Shown here: in pieces, positions 16,789-25,342 of the stretch | How the letters are laid out: each line of letters opens with the position of its first letter | How positions within the stretch are numbered: position 1 is the stretch's first letter | Source of the DNA: Chitinophagaceae bacterium | GTDB taxonomy: Bacteria > Bacteroidota > Bacteroidia > Chitinophagales > Chitinophagaceae | DNA length: 45,198 nucleotides | Reading direction: 5' to 3' | NCBI GenBank assembly: GCA_024643655.1 | Contig: JAHEMM010000014.1 | Span: 1 to 45,198 of the forward strand | Translations under genes and position numbers: made by a program | Notes under the pieces: model-generated | The model's input: the letters and a program-made list of their open reading frames with translations, nothing else | What the model was told of the DNA's origin: nothing | Database searches by the model: none

Positions 16789-16820
16789 CAAATATACATA
16801 TTCAATGTTTAAACATCAAA
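16789..16820 (-). promoter_or_regulatory. Bacteroidota promoter of the FMN reductase-pirin operon
   Basis: TTTG at 16820-16817, a 20-bp spacer, then TATATTTG at 16796-16789 (minus strand). Both boxes match the Bacteroidota consensus (TTTG at -33, TAnnTTTG at -7). Predicted transcription start is near 16784, giving a leader of about 12 nt. Confidence 0.8.
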
Positions 16821-16906
16821 TATTTTTTAAAACTTTAAATGTTAATGTTTTTTTGGATGTATTTGAACCGGAAACTATTAATTTCGGTTTAGTCAAAACT
16901 TAAACA

Positions 16907-17959
16907 ATGTTTAATAGAAGAAAGTTCATAAAGACGTCTGCAATTAGCTCATTGGCATTAGCAATCAACAAATCTGCAGCCTGTACTTCCAAAAAAAAAC
17001 CTACAACTGTAAAACCAGTTGTTATTTCTACCTGGGATGCAGGTTTAAGAGCCAATAAAGCTGCTTGGGATGTATTAAAGGACGGAGGCAGAGCATTAGA
17101 TGCTGTTGAAAAAGGAGTAATGGTGACTGAATCAGAACAAAACTGTTGTGTAGGTTTGGGTGCTAATCCAGACAGAGATGGATTTGTAACATTGGATGCT
17201 TCTATTATGGATGAATTTTCAAATTGTGGCAGTGTTGCCTTTTTGGAAAGAATTAAACATCCAATTTCAGTCGCCAGAAGAGTGATGGAAAAAACACCAC
17301 ATGTAATGTTGGTCGGTAGCGGTGCCCAACAATTTGCAGTGGCCGAAGGATTTCCATTAGAAGAACAAAAGCTTTCGACTGATGCAGAAAAGAATTATGA
17401 AAACTGGTTAAAAAAATCAGAATACAAGCCTCCGGCTATTAATATAGAGAGCCTGCCAGCCGGAAAGGTTGATAAACAAGATCATGGACCTTTTGCACCT
17501 AAAAAATTAGAAAATGGAGAATGGAATCATGATACAATTGGTATGGTGGCGATGGATGCCAATGGAAATTTAAGTGGTAGTTGTACTACTAGTGGTGCCG
17601 GATTTAAAATGAGGGGAAGACTAGGAGACTCACCAATTATTGGTGCCGGATTATTTGTTGATAATGAAGTTGGTGCTTGTACTGCTACTGGTCAGGGGGA
17701 GGATGTGATTCGTGTTGCTGGCTCGCATACGGTTGTTGAATTGATGCGGCAAGGATTATCGCCAGAAGCAGCTTGTAAAAATGCTGTGGAAAGAATAATG
17801 AGGATAAAAGGAGAAAAGGCAAAAGATATACAAGTTGCCTTTTTAGCTGTGAATAAAAATGGAGAAGTAGGAGCTTATGCCATTCATAAAGGGTTTAGCT
17901 ATGCTATGAAAACAAATAATAGGGAAGAGTTGGTGAATGCTAAGTATATAATGGATTAA
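16907..17959 (+). CDS. Glycosylasparaginase (Ntn hydrolase), Tat/lipoprotein signal
   Basis: A 350-residue N-terminal nucleophile hydrolase that cleaves the GlcNAc-Asn linkage left after glycoprotein breakdown. Residues 1-26 contain a twin-arginine motif (NRRKFIK) and end SAAC, so it is exported and perhaps lipidated at Cys26. The autocleavage site is Asp209-Thr210 in NHDTIGMVAMD, and Thr210 becomes the nucleophile. Substrate-site motifs STWDAG, SGSCTTSG, RLGDSPIIGAG and CTATGQGE are all present. Length and motifs match the Flavobacterium enzyme. It leads cutC by 3 bp. Its neighbours GH20 and nagB handle GlcNAc, so a role in N-glycan scavenging is plausible. Confidence 0.93.
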   Translation: MFNRRKFIKTSAISSLALAINKSAACTSKKKPTTVKPVVISTWDAGLRANKAAWDVLKDGGRALDAVEKGVMVTESEQNCCVGLGANPDRDGFVTLDASIMDEFSNCGSVAFLERIKHPISVARRVMEKTPHVMLVGSGAQQFAVAEGFPLEEQKLSTDAEKNYENWLKKSEYKPPAINIESLPAGKVDKQDHGPFAPKKLENGEWNHDTIGMVAMDANGNLSGSCTTSGAGFKMRGRLGDSPIIGAGLFVDNEVGACTATGQGEDVIRVAGSHTVVELMRQGLSPEAACKNAVERIMRIKGEKAKDIQVAFLAVNKNGEVGAYAIHKGFSYAMKTNNREELVNAKYIMD

Positions 17960-17962
17960 GTA

Positions 17963-18700
17963 ATGAATAATAGAAAATACGTAATCGAAATTGCAAGTTC
18001 TGATTTCGCAACAACTAAATCAGCAGTAGAAGGCGGAGCAGATCGGATTGAACTTTGTGCAAACCTTGCTGAAGGAGGTACAACTCCGTCTTACGGAACA
18101 ATCAAACAATGCCGCGAAGCTTTTGACATTTCTTTATATCCGATTATCCGACCAAGAGGCGGTGATTTTCTATTTACCAAAGATGAATTTGAGATAATGC
18201 TGCTGGATGTAAAGCTATGTAAACAATTAGGGTGCCATGGAATTGTAATTGGACTTTTGAATATGGATGGAACAATTGATTTAATTCGAACAGCGCAATT
18301 GATAGAAGCTGCTTATCCACTTGGTGTAACATTTCACCGGGCCTTTGACAGATGCAAAGATCCTTTTAAAGCTATTGAACAATTAATAGAAATTGGGTGT
18401 GAAAGAATTCTTACTTCAGGTCAGCAGCCTTCTGTTGTAGATGGAATTGAGCTAGTGGCTGAATTAAACAAAGTAGCTGATGACAGAATTATTATAATGC
18501 CGGGCAGTGGCGTACGGAAAGAAAATATAAAAATGCTGGCAGAGAAAACTGGTTGTACCGAATTTCATTCTTCATTACGAGGAAAAGAGAGAAGCAAGAT
18601 GGGATTTATTCATGAGTCGTTTAAAGATTCAGTGGAGAGCTATATCAATAATGCAATTAACTCCGAGGAAGTTAAGATTTTGAAGAATGCTTTACTATAA
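17963..18700 (+). CDS. cutC: CutC family protein
   Basis: A 245-residue TIM-barrel protein with the CutC signatures: EIASSDFATTKSAVEGGADRIELCANLAEGG at the N-terminus, then IRPRGGDF, GIVIGLL, VTFHRAFDRCKD and ILTSGQQPS, followed by MPGSGVRKENI and EFHSSLRG. CutC was named for copper homeostasis in E. coli, but later work has questioned a direct copper role, so the activity remains open. No signal peptide, so it is cytoplasmic. It starts 3 bp after the glycosylasparaginase stop and is probably co-transcribed; it converges on the 18707-24036 operon with only 6 bp between. Confidence 0.94.
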   Translation: MNNRKYVIEIASSDFATTKSAVEGGADRIELCANLAEGGTTPSYGTIKQCREAFDISLYPIIRPRGGDFLFTKDEFEIMLLDVKLCKQLGCHGIVIGLLNMDGTIDLIRTAQLIEAAYPLGVTFHRAFDRCKDPFKAIEQLIEIGCERILTSGQQPSVVDGIELVAELNKVADDRIIIMPGSGVRKENIKMLAEKTGCTEFHSSLRGKERSKMGFIHESFKDSVESYINNAINSEEVKILKNALL

Positions 18701-18706
18701 GTTAGC

Positions 18707-19585
18707 TTAAATCTTTAATCTCTTCATATACTCAGCATTTGCTTCCACGGCTTTAAGTGGTGTGGTTCCAGCATAAGCTTCTTGCTCTACAACAAAATAT
18801 TTCATGCCGTTTTCTTTTGCTGTTTTTAAAATTGTAGGCCAGCTAATGGTTCCTGTTCCAAGATTTACAGAATTAAGTCCATTATTTTCAACAGGTGTTT
18901 TTGTTCTATCTTTTACATGACATAGTGTAAAGCGATTCTTATACTTTTTTAGCCATGTTTCCGGATCTTGCCCTGCCGTTACTACCCAATAAATATCCAT
19001 TTCAAAATCTACAAGGGTAGGATCTGTATTCTCTAACAAAACATCTTGCGCATATTCCCCTTCTAATTTCTTGAAGGAATAATCATGATTATGAAAAGCG
19101 AAGCGGATTCCGTTTTGTCGGCATATTTCACCTTTTGCATTGAAATCTTGGGCCATTTTTTTATAATCATCAATCGTTTTATTAGGACCTTCCCAGGGAT
19201 TAATCAGGTAATTCATTCCAATTGCAGCGGCTTCTTCAACTTTCTTTTCAAAATCCTTTGTTGTGTCACAATGGCTCGAAACAATTTTCATTCCTAAGTC
19301 ATCCAGATATTTCTTAAAATCTAAATGTGACATTCCCCAATACATACCTTTTGGACCTTCGTAACTTTCAATTTGTGAATAGCCAAATGATGACAGTTGT
19401 TTTAATATTCCTTTTGGATCTTTTGGCATATCATCTCTCAACGTATACAGCTGTATACCAAAGTCAAATGTCTTTTCATTTTTATTACAAGCATCTATTA
19501 AAGCCATGCTACTTAAGTTTGCTAACATTAATCCACCAGTTAAATTTCCTGATGTTTTTATAAAATTTCTTCTACTGTAGAACAT
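18707..19585 (-). CDS. Tat-exported sugar phosphate isomerase/epimerase-like protein
   Basis: A 292-residue xylose-isomerase-like TIM barrel (AP endonuclease family 2 fold). The N-terminus has a twin-arginine signal (SRRNFIKTSG) with ALIDAC as a possible lipobox, so it likely works in the periplasm. Visible elements are FGIQLYTLRDDM, KIVSSHCDTT, FAFHNHDYSFKKL (metal-site region), LVDFEMDIYWVV and HVKDRTK, ending KYFVVEQEAYAG with the last acidic ligand. It is the last gene of the MFS-isomerase-GMC-subunit-3 operon, 15 bp after subunit 3. It may isomerise or cleave the oxidised sugar made by the GMC enzyme, but the substrate is unknown. Confidence 0.88.
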   Translation of the reverse strand: MFYSRRNFIKTSGNLTGGLMLANLSSMALIDACNKNEKTFDFGIQLYTLRDDMPKDPKGILKQLSSFGYSQIESYEGPKGMYWGMSHLDFKKYLDDLGMKIVSSHCDTTKDFEKKVEEAAAIGMNYLINPWEGPNKTIDDYKKMAQDFNAKGEICRQNGIRFAFHNHDYSFKKLEGEYAQDVLLENTDPTLVDFEMDIYWVVTAGQDPETWLKKYKNRFTLCHVKDRTKTPVENNGLNSVNLGTGTISWPTILKTAKENGMKYFVVEQEAYAGTTPLKAVEANAEYMKRLKI

Positions 19586-19600
19586 AATCTTTAATTTTTA

Positions 19601-20221
19601 CTATTCAGCCCATGCTTTTTCTCCTTTGACGTAAGGCATGTTACCATCAAATCGTCCGGGAACCTGCACATGTCGCAATGTTTCTGTCATCCCTGTTTTT
19701 GATGTAAAGAACCCAAGCAATGTCAATTGTTTCATCATAGTATAATAGTGTCTTGGTGATGAAACAAAATCATATCCTTTGTCTTGTTTATTTAATTCCT
19801 CTCTTATCGGTTTGTCTATTGCTTGTTGTTTCTCATTAAATATTTTTGCTTCTTTTTCAAGACTTACTAATAATTCTTTTCTTTGTGCTGCTGTACAATC
19901 TAAAAAGGATTTACTATTAGTTTTTTTACATACTTCTTCAATACTTGTTATTCCTTTCATAAATACATCTTGTTGTGCCTGGGTATAACAATCAGTTACC
20001 ATTACTTTCATAAACTCACCAATCTTTGCAGCTTTTGCACCTGGTGTATTTGTCGCAGGAATAATAGTTTCTCCAATTTCATCAAGCAAAGAAATAGTAG
20101 TTGCTGAAAAACCAGCATCCGTTTTTGCACCTGTTTTACAGCCACTAAGAAAAAATTCTCCGCCAATAACAGCTCCGCCAGTAATAACGGCAATCATTTT
20201 TAAAAGTTCTCTTCTATCCAT
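19601..20221 (-). CDS. Gluconate 2-dehydrogenase subunit 3 family protein
   Basis: A 206-residue protein of the small-subunit family that partners with GMC oxidoreductases. The N-terminus is a Tat signal (DRRELLKMIAVITGG) followed by FFLSGC, so it may be a Tat-exported lipoprotein. The body has the typical LLDEIGETIIPATNTPGAKAA segment (about residues 43-62) and a C-terminal SPRHYYTMMKQLTLLGFFTS motif. In characterised sugar dehydrogenases the small subunit escorts the FAD subunit across the membrane, and the same role fits here because the GMC protein has no signal. It lies 18 bp after the GMC gene. Confidence 0.92.
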   Translation of the reverse strand: MDRRELLKMIAVITGGAVIGGEFFLSGCKTGAKTDAGFSATTISLLDEIGETIIPATNTPGAKAAKIGEFMKVMVTDCYTQAQQDVFMKGITSIEEVCKKTNSKSFLDCTAAQRKELLVSLEKEAKIFNEKQQAIDKPIREELNKQDKGYDFVSSPRHYYTMMKQLTLLGFFTSKTGMTETLRHVQVPGRFDGNMPYVKGEKAWAE

Positions 20222-20239
20222 ATACTGATTTTATAAGTA

Positions 20240-21922
20240 TTAAAGGTTTCCTTTTTTCAATTCATTTACTGCAAAATCAACTGCCCTTGCTGTCATTGCC
20301 ATATAAGTAAGCGATGGATTTACACAAGAAGCACTTGTCATACATGCACCATCTGTAACAAATACATTTTTTGCATCCCAGACCTGATTATTGCCATTTA
20401 GGACCGATGTTTTTGGATCCCGGCCCATTCTTGCAGTTCCCATTTCATGAATTCCCATTCCTACTGCATAACCCCAATCGTATGTATTAATATTTTTAAC
20501 ACCTGCATTTTCAAGCATTTCTTTAGCATCATTCATCATATCAACTCTCATTTTCTTTTCATTCTCTTTTAATTCAACATCAAATGAAAGAACCGGTAAA
20601 CCCCATTTATCTTTAACAGTTTTATCAAGTGTGATTTTATTATCATGATAAGGGAGCATTTCGCCAAAACCATGAAAATTAATACCCCAGTTTTCCTTTG
20701 GTACACTTAATGCATCTTTCAATTCAGCGCCTATTGTAAATTCAGCTACATCTAAACCACGACCTCTTCCTGCGCCACCCTGATAGCCAAACCCTCTTAG
20801 ATAATCTCTTTTATCATTATAAACATTCCTAAATCGGGGTATATAAGTTCCTGTAGGTCTTCTTCCAAATTCATATTTATCACTGAAACCTTCTACTGTG
20901 CCACTTGCGCCAGTACGAAAATGATGATCCATCACATTGTGACCTAATTCACCGCTACTGCTACCAAGACCATCTGGCCAAATATCTGTTGCAGTGTTCA
21001 TCAATACCCAGGTAGAATTGAGAGCTGAGGCACATACAAAAACGATTTTCGATTTAAACTCATAAGTCTTATTTGTTTCTGCATCAAGAATTTCGACGCC
21101 GATTGCTTTTTTTGTGTTTTTATCATAAACAATTTTTGTTACAATTGAGAATGGTCGTAATGTCAAGTTCCCTGTTTTCATAGCAGCTGGAAGAGTAGAA
21201 GACTGTGTACTGAAATAGCCGCCAAATGGGCATCCTCTCCAACATCTGTCACGGTATTGACAATTTGTTCTTTCATAATGAGGTTGTGTAATATTTGCAC
21301 TTCTTCCGATAATTAACTTGCGTTGATTTTTATAGAAAGCTTCCATCCTTTTCTTTACTTCTTTCTCAGCACAATTCAATTCCATAGCAGGCATGAAATA
21401 ACTATCTGGTAAAACATCTAATCCTTCTTTACTTCCTTGAATACCGGCAAATTTTTCTACATAACTATACCAGGGTGCCATATCATCATATCGTATTGGC
21501 CAGTCAACGGCAATACCTTCTTTGCCGTTTGCTTCAAAATCCCATTTATTCCAACGATAACTTTGGCGTCCCCACATAAGTGATCGACCTCCAACCTGGT
21601 AACCGCGGTACCAGTCAAAACGTTTTACTTCAGTGTAAGGGCTTTCTTTGTCTTTGACCCAATAGTCGAGTACTGTTTCGTTCAATGGGTAATCTCTTTT
21701 TAATACGGGATAATCTTCAATCATTTGTTGCGTACGACCACCTCTATGTGGCAATTCATAATAGTCTTTATTTGCATTTACATAGTCTTTAACATGCTCA
21801 ATATTTCTTCCTCTTTCCAGCATTATGACTTTTAATCCTTTTTCTGTCAGTTCTTTTGCTGCCCATCCGCCGCTAATACCAGAGCCAATTACAATTGCAT
21901 CATAAGTGTTGTTGTCTGCCAT
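20240..21922 (-). CDS. GMC family FAD-dependent sugar oxidoreductase
   Basis: A 560-residue flavoprotein that oxidises a sugar or alcohol. The dinucleotide fold is at the N-terminus (AIVIGSGISGGWAAKEL, ending in the acidic LERG). A cysteine-containing CQYRDRCWRGCPFGG segment is typical of the gluconate/glucoside dehydrogenase branch. The catalytic pair is His492 (GMGIHEMGTARMG) and Asn535 (NPSLTYMAMTARA). It has no signal peptide and is probably carried out by the Tat-signalled subunit 3 encoded next. With the cytochrome c and DUF1080 genes nearby, 3-keto-sugar formation is the leading hypothesis. It is 9 bp after the hydroxypyruvate-isomerase-like gene. Confidence 0.92.
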   Translation of the reverse strand: MADNNTYDAIVIGSGISGGWAAKELTEKGLKVIMLERGRNIEHVKDYVNANKDYYELPHRGGRTQQMIEDYPVLKRDYPLNETVLDYWVKDKESPYTEVKRFDWYRGYQVGGRSLMWGRQSYRWNKWDFEANGKEGIAVDWPIRYDDMAPWYSYVEKFAGIQGSKEGLDVLPDSYFMPAMELNCAEKEVKKRMEAFYKNQRKLIIGRSANITQPHYERTNCQYRDRCWRGCPFGGYFSTQSSTLPAAMKTGNLTLRPFSIVTKIVYDKNTKKAIGVEILDAETNKTYEFKSKIVFVCASALNSTWVLMNTATDIWPDGLGSSSGELGHNVMDHHFRTGASGTVEGFSDKYEFGRRPTGTYIPRFRNVYNDKRDYLRGFGYQGGAGRGRGLDVAEFTIGAELKDALSVPKENWGINFHGFGEMLPYHDNKITLDKTVKDKWGLPVLSFDVELKENEKKMRVDMMNDAKEMLENAGVKNINTYDWGYAVGMGIHEMGTARMGRDPKTSVLNGNNQVWDAKNVFVTDGACMTSASCVNPSLTYMAMTARAVDFAVNELKKGNL

Positions 21923-21931
21923 AAGTATATA

Positions 21932-22816
21932 TTAAACGTCACAAATTTTTATTGCTTTTTTTAAAGCTGTTATTTTATCTGATTTTTCTTTTCCTGTTGG
22001 TATAAATTCCTGTGCTACAAAACCTTTATATCCTGTATCTGCAATTGCTTTCATAATTGCCGGATAAAATAATTCCTGCGTATCATCTATTTCATTTCTA
22101 CCGGGTACACCAGCAGTGTGATAATGGCCAAAGTATTGATGATTATCACGGATTGTTCTGATCACATCTCCTTCGTTTATCTGCATGTGATAGATATCGT
22201 AAAGTATTTTAAAATTTTCAGACCCAATACTTTTACAAAGTTCAACAGCCCATTTTGTATTATCAGCCATGTAGTCCTTATGATCTACCTTACTATTAAA
22301 TACTTCTATTTGAATAGTTACATTATTTTTTTCTGCCAAACCAATTACTTGCTTTATTCCATCCGTCATGTTTTTCATGCCAGTTTCGTCATCCATTCCT
22401 TTTCTATTACCACTAAAGCAAATGAGATTTTTATAACCAGCGGCTGCAACAAGCGGAATGGCTTCTTTAAAGTTTTTGATTAATTCAGGATGAAAATTTT
22501 TATTATTCCAGCCTTCAGTTAAACTTATTTTTCCATTTGTATAGCACATGGAACAAGTGATGCCATGTTGCTGAATAGTAGGCCAGTCTTTGGGTGCCAG
22601 AAGATCAATAGCATTGAAGCCAATTTTTTTAACATGTTCACAAAGTTCATTTAATGTTAAAAAGCCATAAGTCCATTGGCAAACAGAGTGATTGATATTT
22701 CCTTTTAATTTCCCATTAGAGTCTGTTCTAATTGTTGAAGAGCTATTTACATTTCCTCCAATTGTAAGTGCTGCTGACCCAGCTAAAATATTTTTTATTG
22801 CAATTCTTCTTTTCAT
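21932..22816 (-). CDS. Hydroxypyruvate isomerase-like TIM-barrel protein
   Basis: A 294-residue sugar isomerase-family protein. The N-terminus (KRRIAIKNILAGSAALTIGG) is a twin-arginine signal, so it is probably periplasmic. The barrel contains SVCQWTYGFLTLNELCEHVKK, FNAIDLLAPKDWP, KNLICFSGNRKGMDDETG and IQIEVFNSKVDHKDYM (first acidic ligand), then ILYDIYHMQINEGD, GHYHTAGVPGRNEID and the final KGFVAQEFIPTG. These match the hydroxypyruvate isomerase (Hyi-like) subgroup frequent in Bacteroidota. The true substrate is likely a keto sugar. It sits between the MFS transporter (2-bp gap) and the GMC gene. Confidence 0.9.
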   Translation of the reverse strand: MKRRIAIKNILAGSAALTIGGNVNSSSTIRTDSNGKLKGNINHSVCQWTYGFLTLNELCEHVKKIGFNAIDLLAPKDWPTIQQHGITCSMCYTNGKISLTEGWNNKNFHPELIKNFKEAIPLVAAAGYKNLICFSGNRKGMDDETGMKNMTDGIKQVIGLAEKNNVTIQIEVFNSKVDHKDYMADNTKWAVELCKSIGSENFKILYDIYHMQINEGDVIRTIRDNHQYFGHYHTAGVPGRNEIDDTQELFYPAIMKAIADTGYKGFVAQEFIPTGKEKSDKITALKKAIKICDV

Positions 22817-22818
22817 TC

Positions 22819-24036
22819 TTACACAGCTTTAAGTTTATTTCGCTCATTCTTGAAAAGTACAAGGAACATTAAGGCTACACCTGCTGCGAATAAAGCTGGA
22901 AATAGCCAAATTGTTTTCCAATCATGCATCGTTTCACCAACCTGATTTTTATCTACATATAAACCAGCAACATAAAATCCTATATACATTCCTAGTCCAT
23001 ATGTTGCTAATGTAATTAAGCCTTGAGCAGCTGATCGGACTCTGGGTCCGGCAATGTTATCTGTATAAATTTGACCTGTTACAAAAAAGAAATCATAACA
23101 AATGCCATGAAGAATTATGCCTGCATATAACATCCAAAGTCCGGAACCAGTATCTCCATAGGAAAATAAAAAATATCGTAAGACCCAGGCTATCATACCA
23201 ATTAGTAGCATTTGTTTAGTGCCAAAACGGGCAAAAAATAAAGGCATCAGAAAAAGAAATAAAGTCTCACTCATTTGGCCAAGAGTCATTTTAGCAGCGG
23301 CACTTTCCATTCCTACTTCGTTGAGGAATTGATTTGCCTGACCGTAATAAAATGCCAATGGAATGCAAATAAGAATTGAAGCAATAAAAAATATCAAATA
23401 ATTTTTGTTCTTAAGAATTTTAAAAGCATCGAATCCCAAAACTTCACTTATCGAAACATTTTGACCCGCTTTTGGCGGTGGCGTATTTGGTAAGAAGAAG
23501 CAAAATAATCCAAAAGCTGCTGATATAATTGCTCCTACTTTATAAGTAATACCAAGTGAAGAAGGGTCTTTTTCCCAAGCCATCCATCCAATTATTAATC
23601 CAGCTACAATCCAACCAATAGTACCCCAAACCCTAATTCCAGAAAATTGTTTTTCAGCATTACTGATTTGCTTTAAAGCAATTGCATTTACTAATGCCAA
23701 TGTTGGCATATAAATAATCATATAAATTAGTAACAAAGAATAAAAAGAATTGAAGCTACTTTGGGTCGAAATAACATACAATAATCCCGCACCAGCAAGA
23801 TGCAGTATTCCTAAAATTTTTTGAGCAGAAAAGAAGCGATCAGCAATCATCCCTACAATAAATGGTGCTATGATTGCCCCAAGACATTGCGTACCGTATG
23901 CTAGTCCGGTTTGTCCGCCTGTTGCACCAATATTTCCTTTGGTTAAATAAGTTCCCATTGTAACAAACCAGATGCCCCAAATAAAAAAATTGAAAAACAT
24001 CATAGCAGAAAGCTGAGCCCGGGTAGTAATTTTCAT
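22819..24036 (-). CDS. MFS transporter, nucleoside/sugar symporter type
   Basis: A 405-residue inner-membrane protein with about 12 hydrophobic segments. The N-terminus (RAQLSAMMFFNFFIWGIWFVTMGTYL) and the GQTGLAYGTQCLGAIIAPFIVGMIADRFF loop-helix are typical of the nucleoside:H+ symporter-like MFS group, used in Bacteroidota for sugars or nucleosides. A longer frame would start at a TTG at 24042; the ATG at 24034-24036 (MKITTRAQ) is preferred. First gene of the leftward operon, divergent from the Gfo/Idh/MocA gene. The likely cargo is the sugar product handled by this locus. Confidence 0.9.
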   Translation of the reverse strand: MKITTRAQLSAMMFFNFFIWGIWFVTMGTYLTKGNIGATGGQTGLAYGTQCLGAIIAPFIVGMIADRFFSAQKILGILHLAGAGLLYVISTQSSFNSFYSLLLIYMIIYMPTLALVNAIALKQISNAEKQFSGIRVWGTIGWIVAGLIIGWMAWEKDPSSLGITYKVGAIISAAFGLFCFFLPNTPPPKAGQNVSISEVLGFDAFKILKNKNYLIFFIASILICIPLAFYYGQANQFLNEVGMESAAAKMTLGQMSETLFLFLMPLFFARFGTKQMLLIGMIAWVLRYFLFSYGDTGSGLWMLYAGIILHGICYDFFFVTGQIYTDNIAGPRVRSAAQGLITLATYGLGMYIGFYVAGLYVDKNQVGETMHDWKTIWLFPALFAAGVALMFLVLFKNERNKLKAV

Positions 24037-24165
24037 GAACAAGCCTTTTTATGTAGCAAATAATTTAAAACAATCGTAGAAAAACTAAATGTACTATTTT
24101 TAAACCTACTATGTACTGATTATACATAAAATTTATATAGTGGTTTTTCACATCAAAATGTAGTA
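24037..24165. promoter_or_regulatory. Divergent control region of the sugar-oxidation locus
   Basis: This 129-bp gap separates the two divergent operons and must hold both promoters. No exact TAnnTTTG box was found for either gene. ATGTACT occurs twice in direct orientation (24089-24095 and 24111-24117), 22 bp apart start to start, about two helix turns, and may be a regulator site. No regulator gene lies in the locus. Confidence 0.45.
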
Positions 24166-25326
24166 ATGCAAAAAAGAAAATTGAAAATGGGAATGATCGG
24201 CGGCGGCCCGGGTGCATTTATTGGAGCAGTACATCGAATGGCAGCCAGTCTTGATGGAGAAATAGAATTAGTAAGTGGGGTCTTTAGCAGTGATCCTGTA
24301 AAGTCTAAACAAACTGGTTCTGCATTACATCTTTCTGCGCTCAGAATTTATGGATCTTATAAAGATATGATTCGCCTGGAGAAGAATCTGCCAGAAAATG
24401 AACGAGTGGATTTTGTAAGTATAGTAACTCCTAATCATTTGCATTTTGAACCGGCTAAACTTGCATTAGAAAATGGCTTTCATGTAGTGCTAGATAAGCC
24501 AATGACGTTTTCTTTGAAAGAAGCAAAGCAATTAAAAGAAATTGTTTTGAAAAACGATAAACTATTGTGTCTTACGCATACATATACGGGTTACCCAATG
24601 ATAAAGCAGGCAAAGCAACTTATTGCAAAAGGAACTTTGGGTGAAATACGAAAAGTGTATGTAGAATATCCACAAGGTTGGCTAAGTACATCATTGGAAT
24701 CAACTGAACAAAAACAGGCAAAGTGGCGTACTGATCCTAAAAAAAGTGGGATAGCAGGAGCTATGGGAGATATCGGAACTCATGCCTTTAATTTGGCAGA
24801 ATATGTGAGTGGCCTTGCCGTTACAAAAGTATGTGCCGATATCAATACAAAAGTGAAAGGTAGAAAATTGGATGATGATGGAGCTGTATTGCTAAGGTTT
24901 AAGAATGGAGCCAGCGGAATTCTAATGGCCACACAAATAGCTGCAGGTGAAGAAAACAACATTAAAATTAGAGTGTATGGGGAGAAAGGTGGTCTTGAAT
25001 GGAGTCAGGAAGATAATAACTCTTTACTTGTAAAATTATTAAACAAGCCTGTTGAAAAATGGAGAGCTGGCAGTGATTATCTTGTAAGTTCTGTACAACA
25101 TAACTGCAGAACACCTGCAGGTCATCCTGAAGGATATATAGAGGCATTTGCTAACCATTACAGGAATTTTGCTTTAGCATTAAATGCTAAATTAAATAAC
25201 AAAAAACCAAAAGAAGAGTGGTTAGATTTTCCTGGAATTGATGCGGGTGTTAGAGGAATGGCATTTATTGAAAACGTTGTAGCTTCAGCAAAATCGAAAG
25301 AGAAATGGTTAGATTTTAAAGTTTGA
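24166..25326 (+). CDS. Gfo/Idh/MocA family oxidoreductase
   Basis: A 386-residue NAD(P)-dependent sugar dehydrogenase. Residues 1-130 form the Rossmann domain (KMGMIGGGPGAFIGAVHRMA, then VDFVSIVTPNHLHFEPAKLAL and the EKP-equivalent HVVLDKPMTF). The C-terminal alpha/beta domain starts near 135 (HTYTGYPMIKQAKQLI) and has the GAMGDIGTHAFNLAEYVSG motif with the substrate-side His. There is no signal peptide, so it works in the cytoplasm, unlike the exported enzymes of the locus. It could reduce an imported 3-keto or epimerised sugar. First gene of the rightward operon, 16 bp before the next isomerase gene. Confidence 0.92.
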   Translation: MQKRKLKMGMIGGGPGAFIGAVHRMAASLDGEIELVSGVFSSDPVKSKQTGSALHLSALRIYGSYKDMIRLEKNLPENERVDFVSIVTPNHLHFEPAKLALENGFHVVLDKPMTFSLKEAKQLKEIVLKNDKLLCLTHTYTGYPMIKQAKQLIAKGTLGEIRKVYVEYPQGWLSTSLESTEQKQAKWRTDPKKSGIAGAMGDIGTHAFNLAEYVSGLAVTKVCADINTKVKGRKLDDDGAVLLRFKNGASGILMATQIAAGEENNIKIRVYGEKGGLEWSQEDNNSLLVKLLNKPVEKWRAGSDYLVSSVQHNCRTPAGHPEGYIEAFANHYRNFALALNAKLNNKKPKEEWLDFPGIDAGVRGMAFIENVVASAKSKEKWLDFKV

Positions 25327-25342
25327 TAAAAAGTTATTCAAT

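Noticed and set aside
24037-24042. TTG-initiated longer forms at 24042, 30149, 34007, 43226 and 16805
   Set aside because: In each case a good ATG follows that fits the family start, and at 30149, 34007 and 16805 a promoter box overlaps or lies downstream of the longer start.
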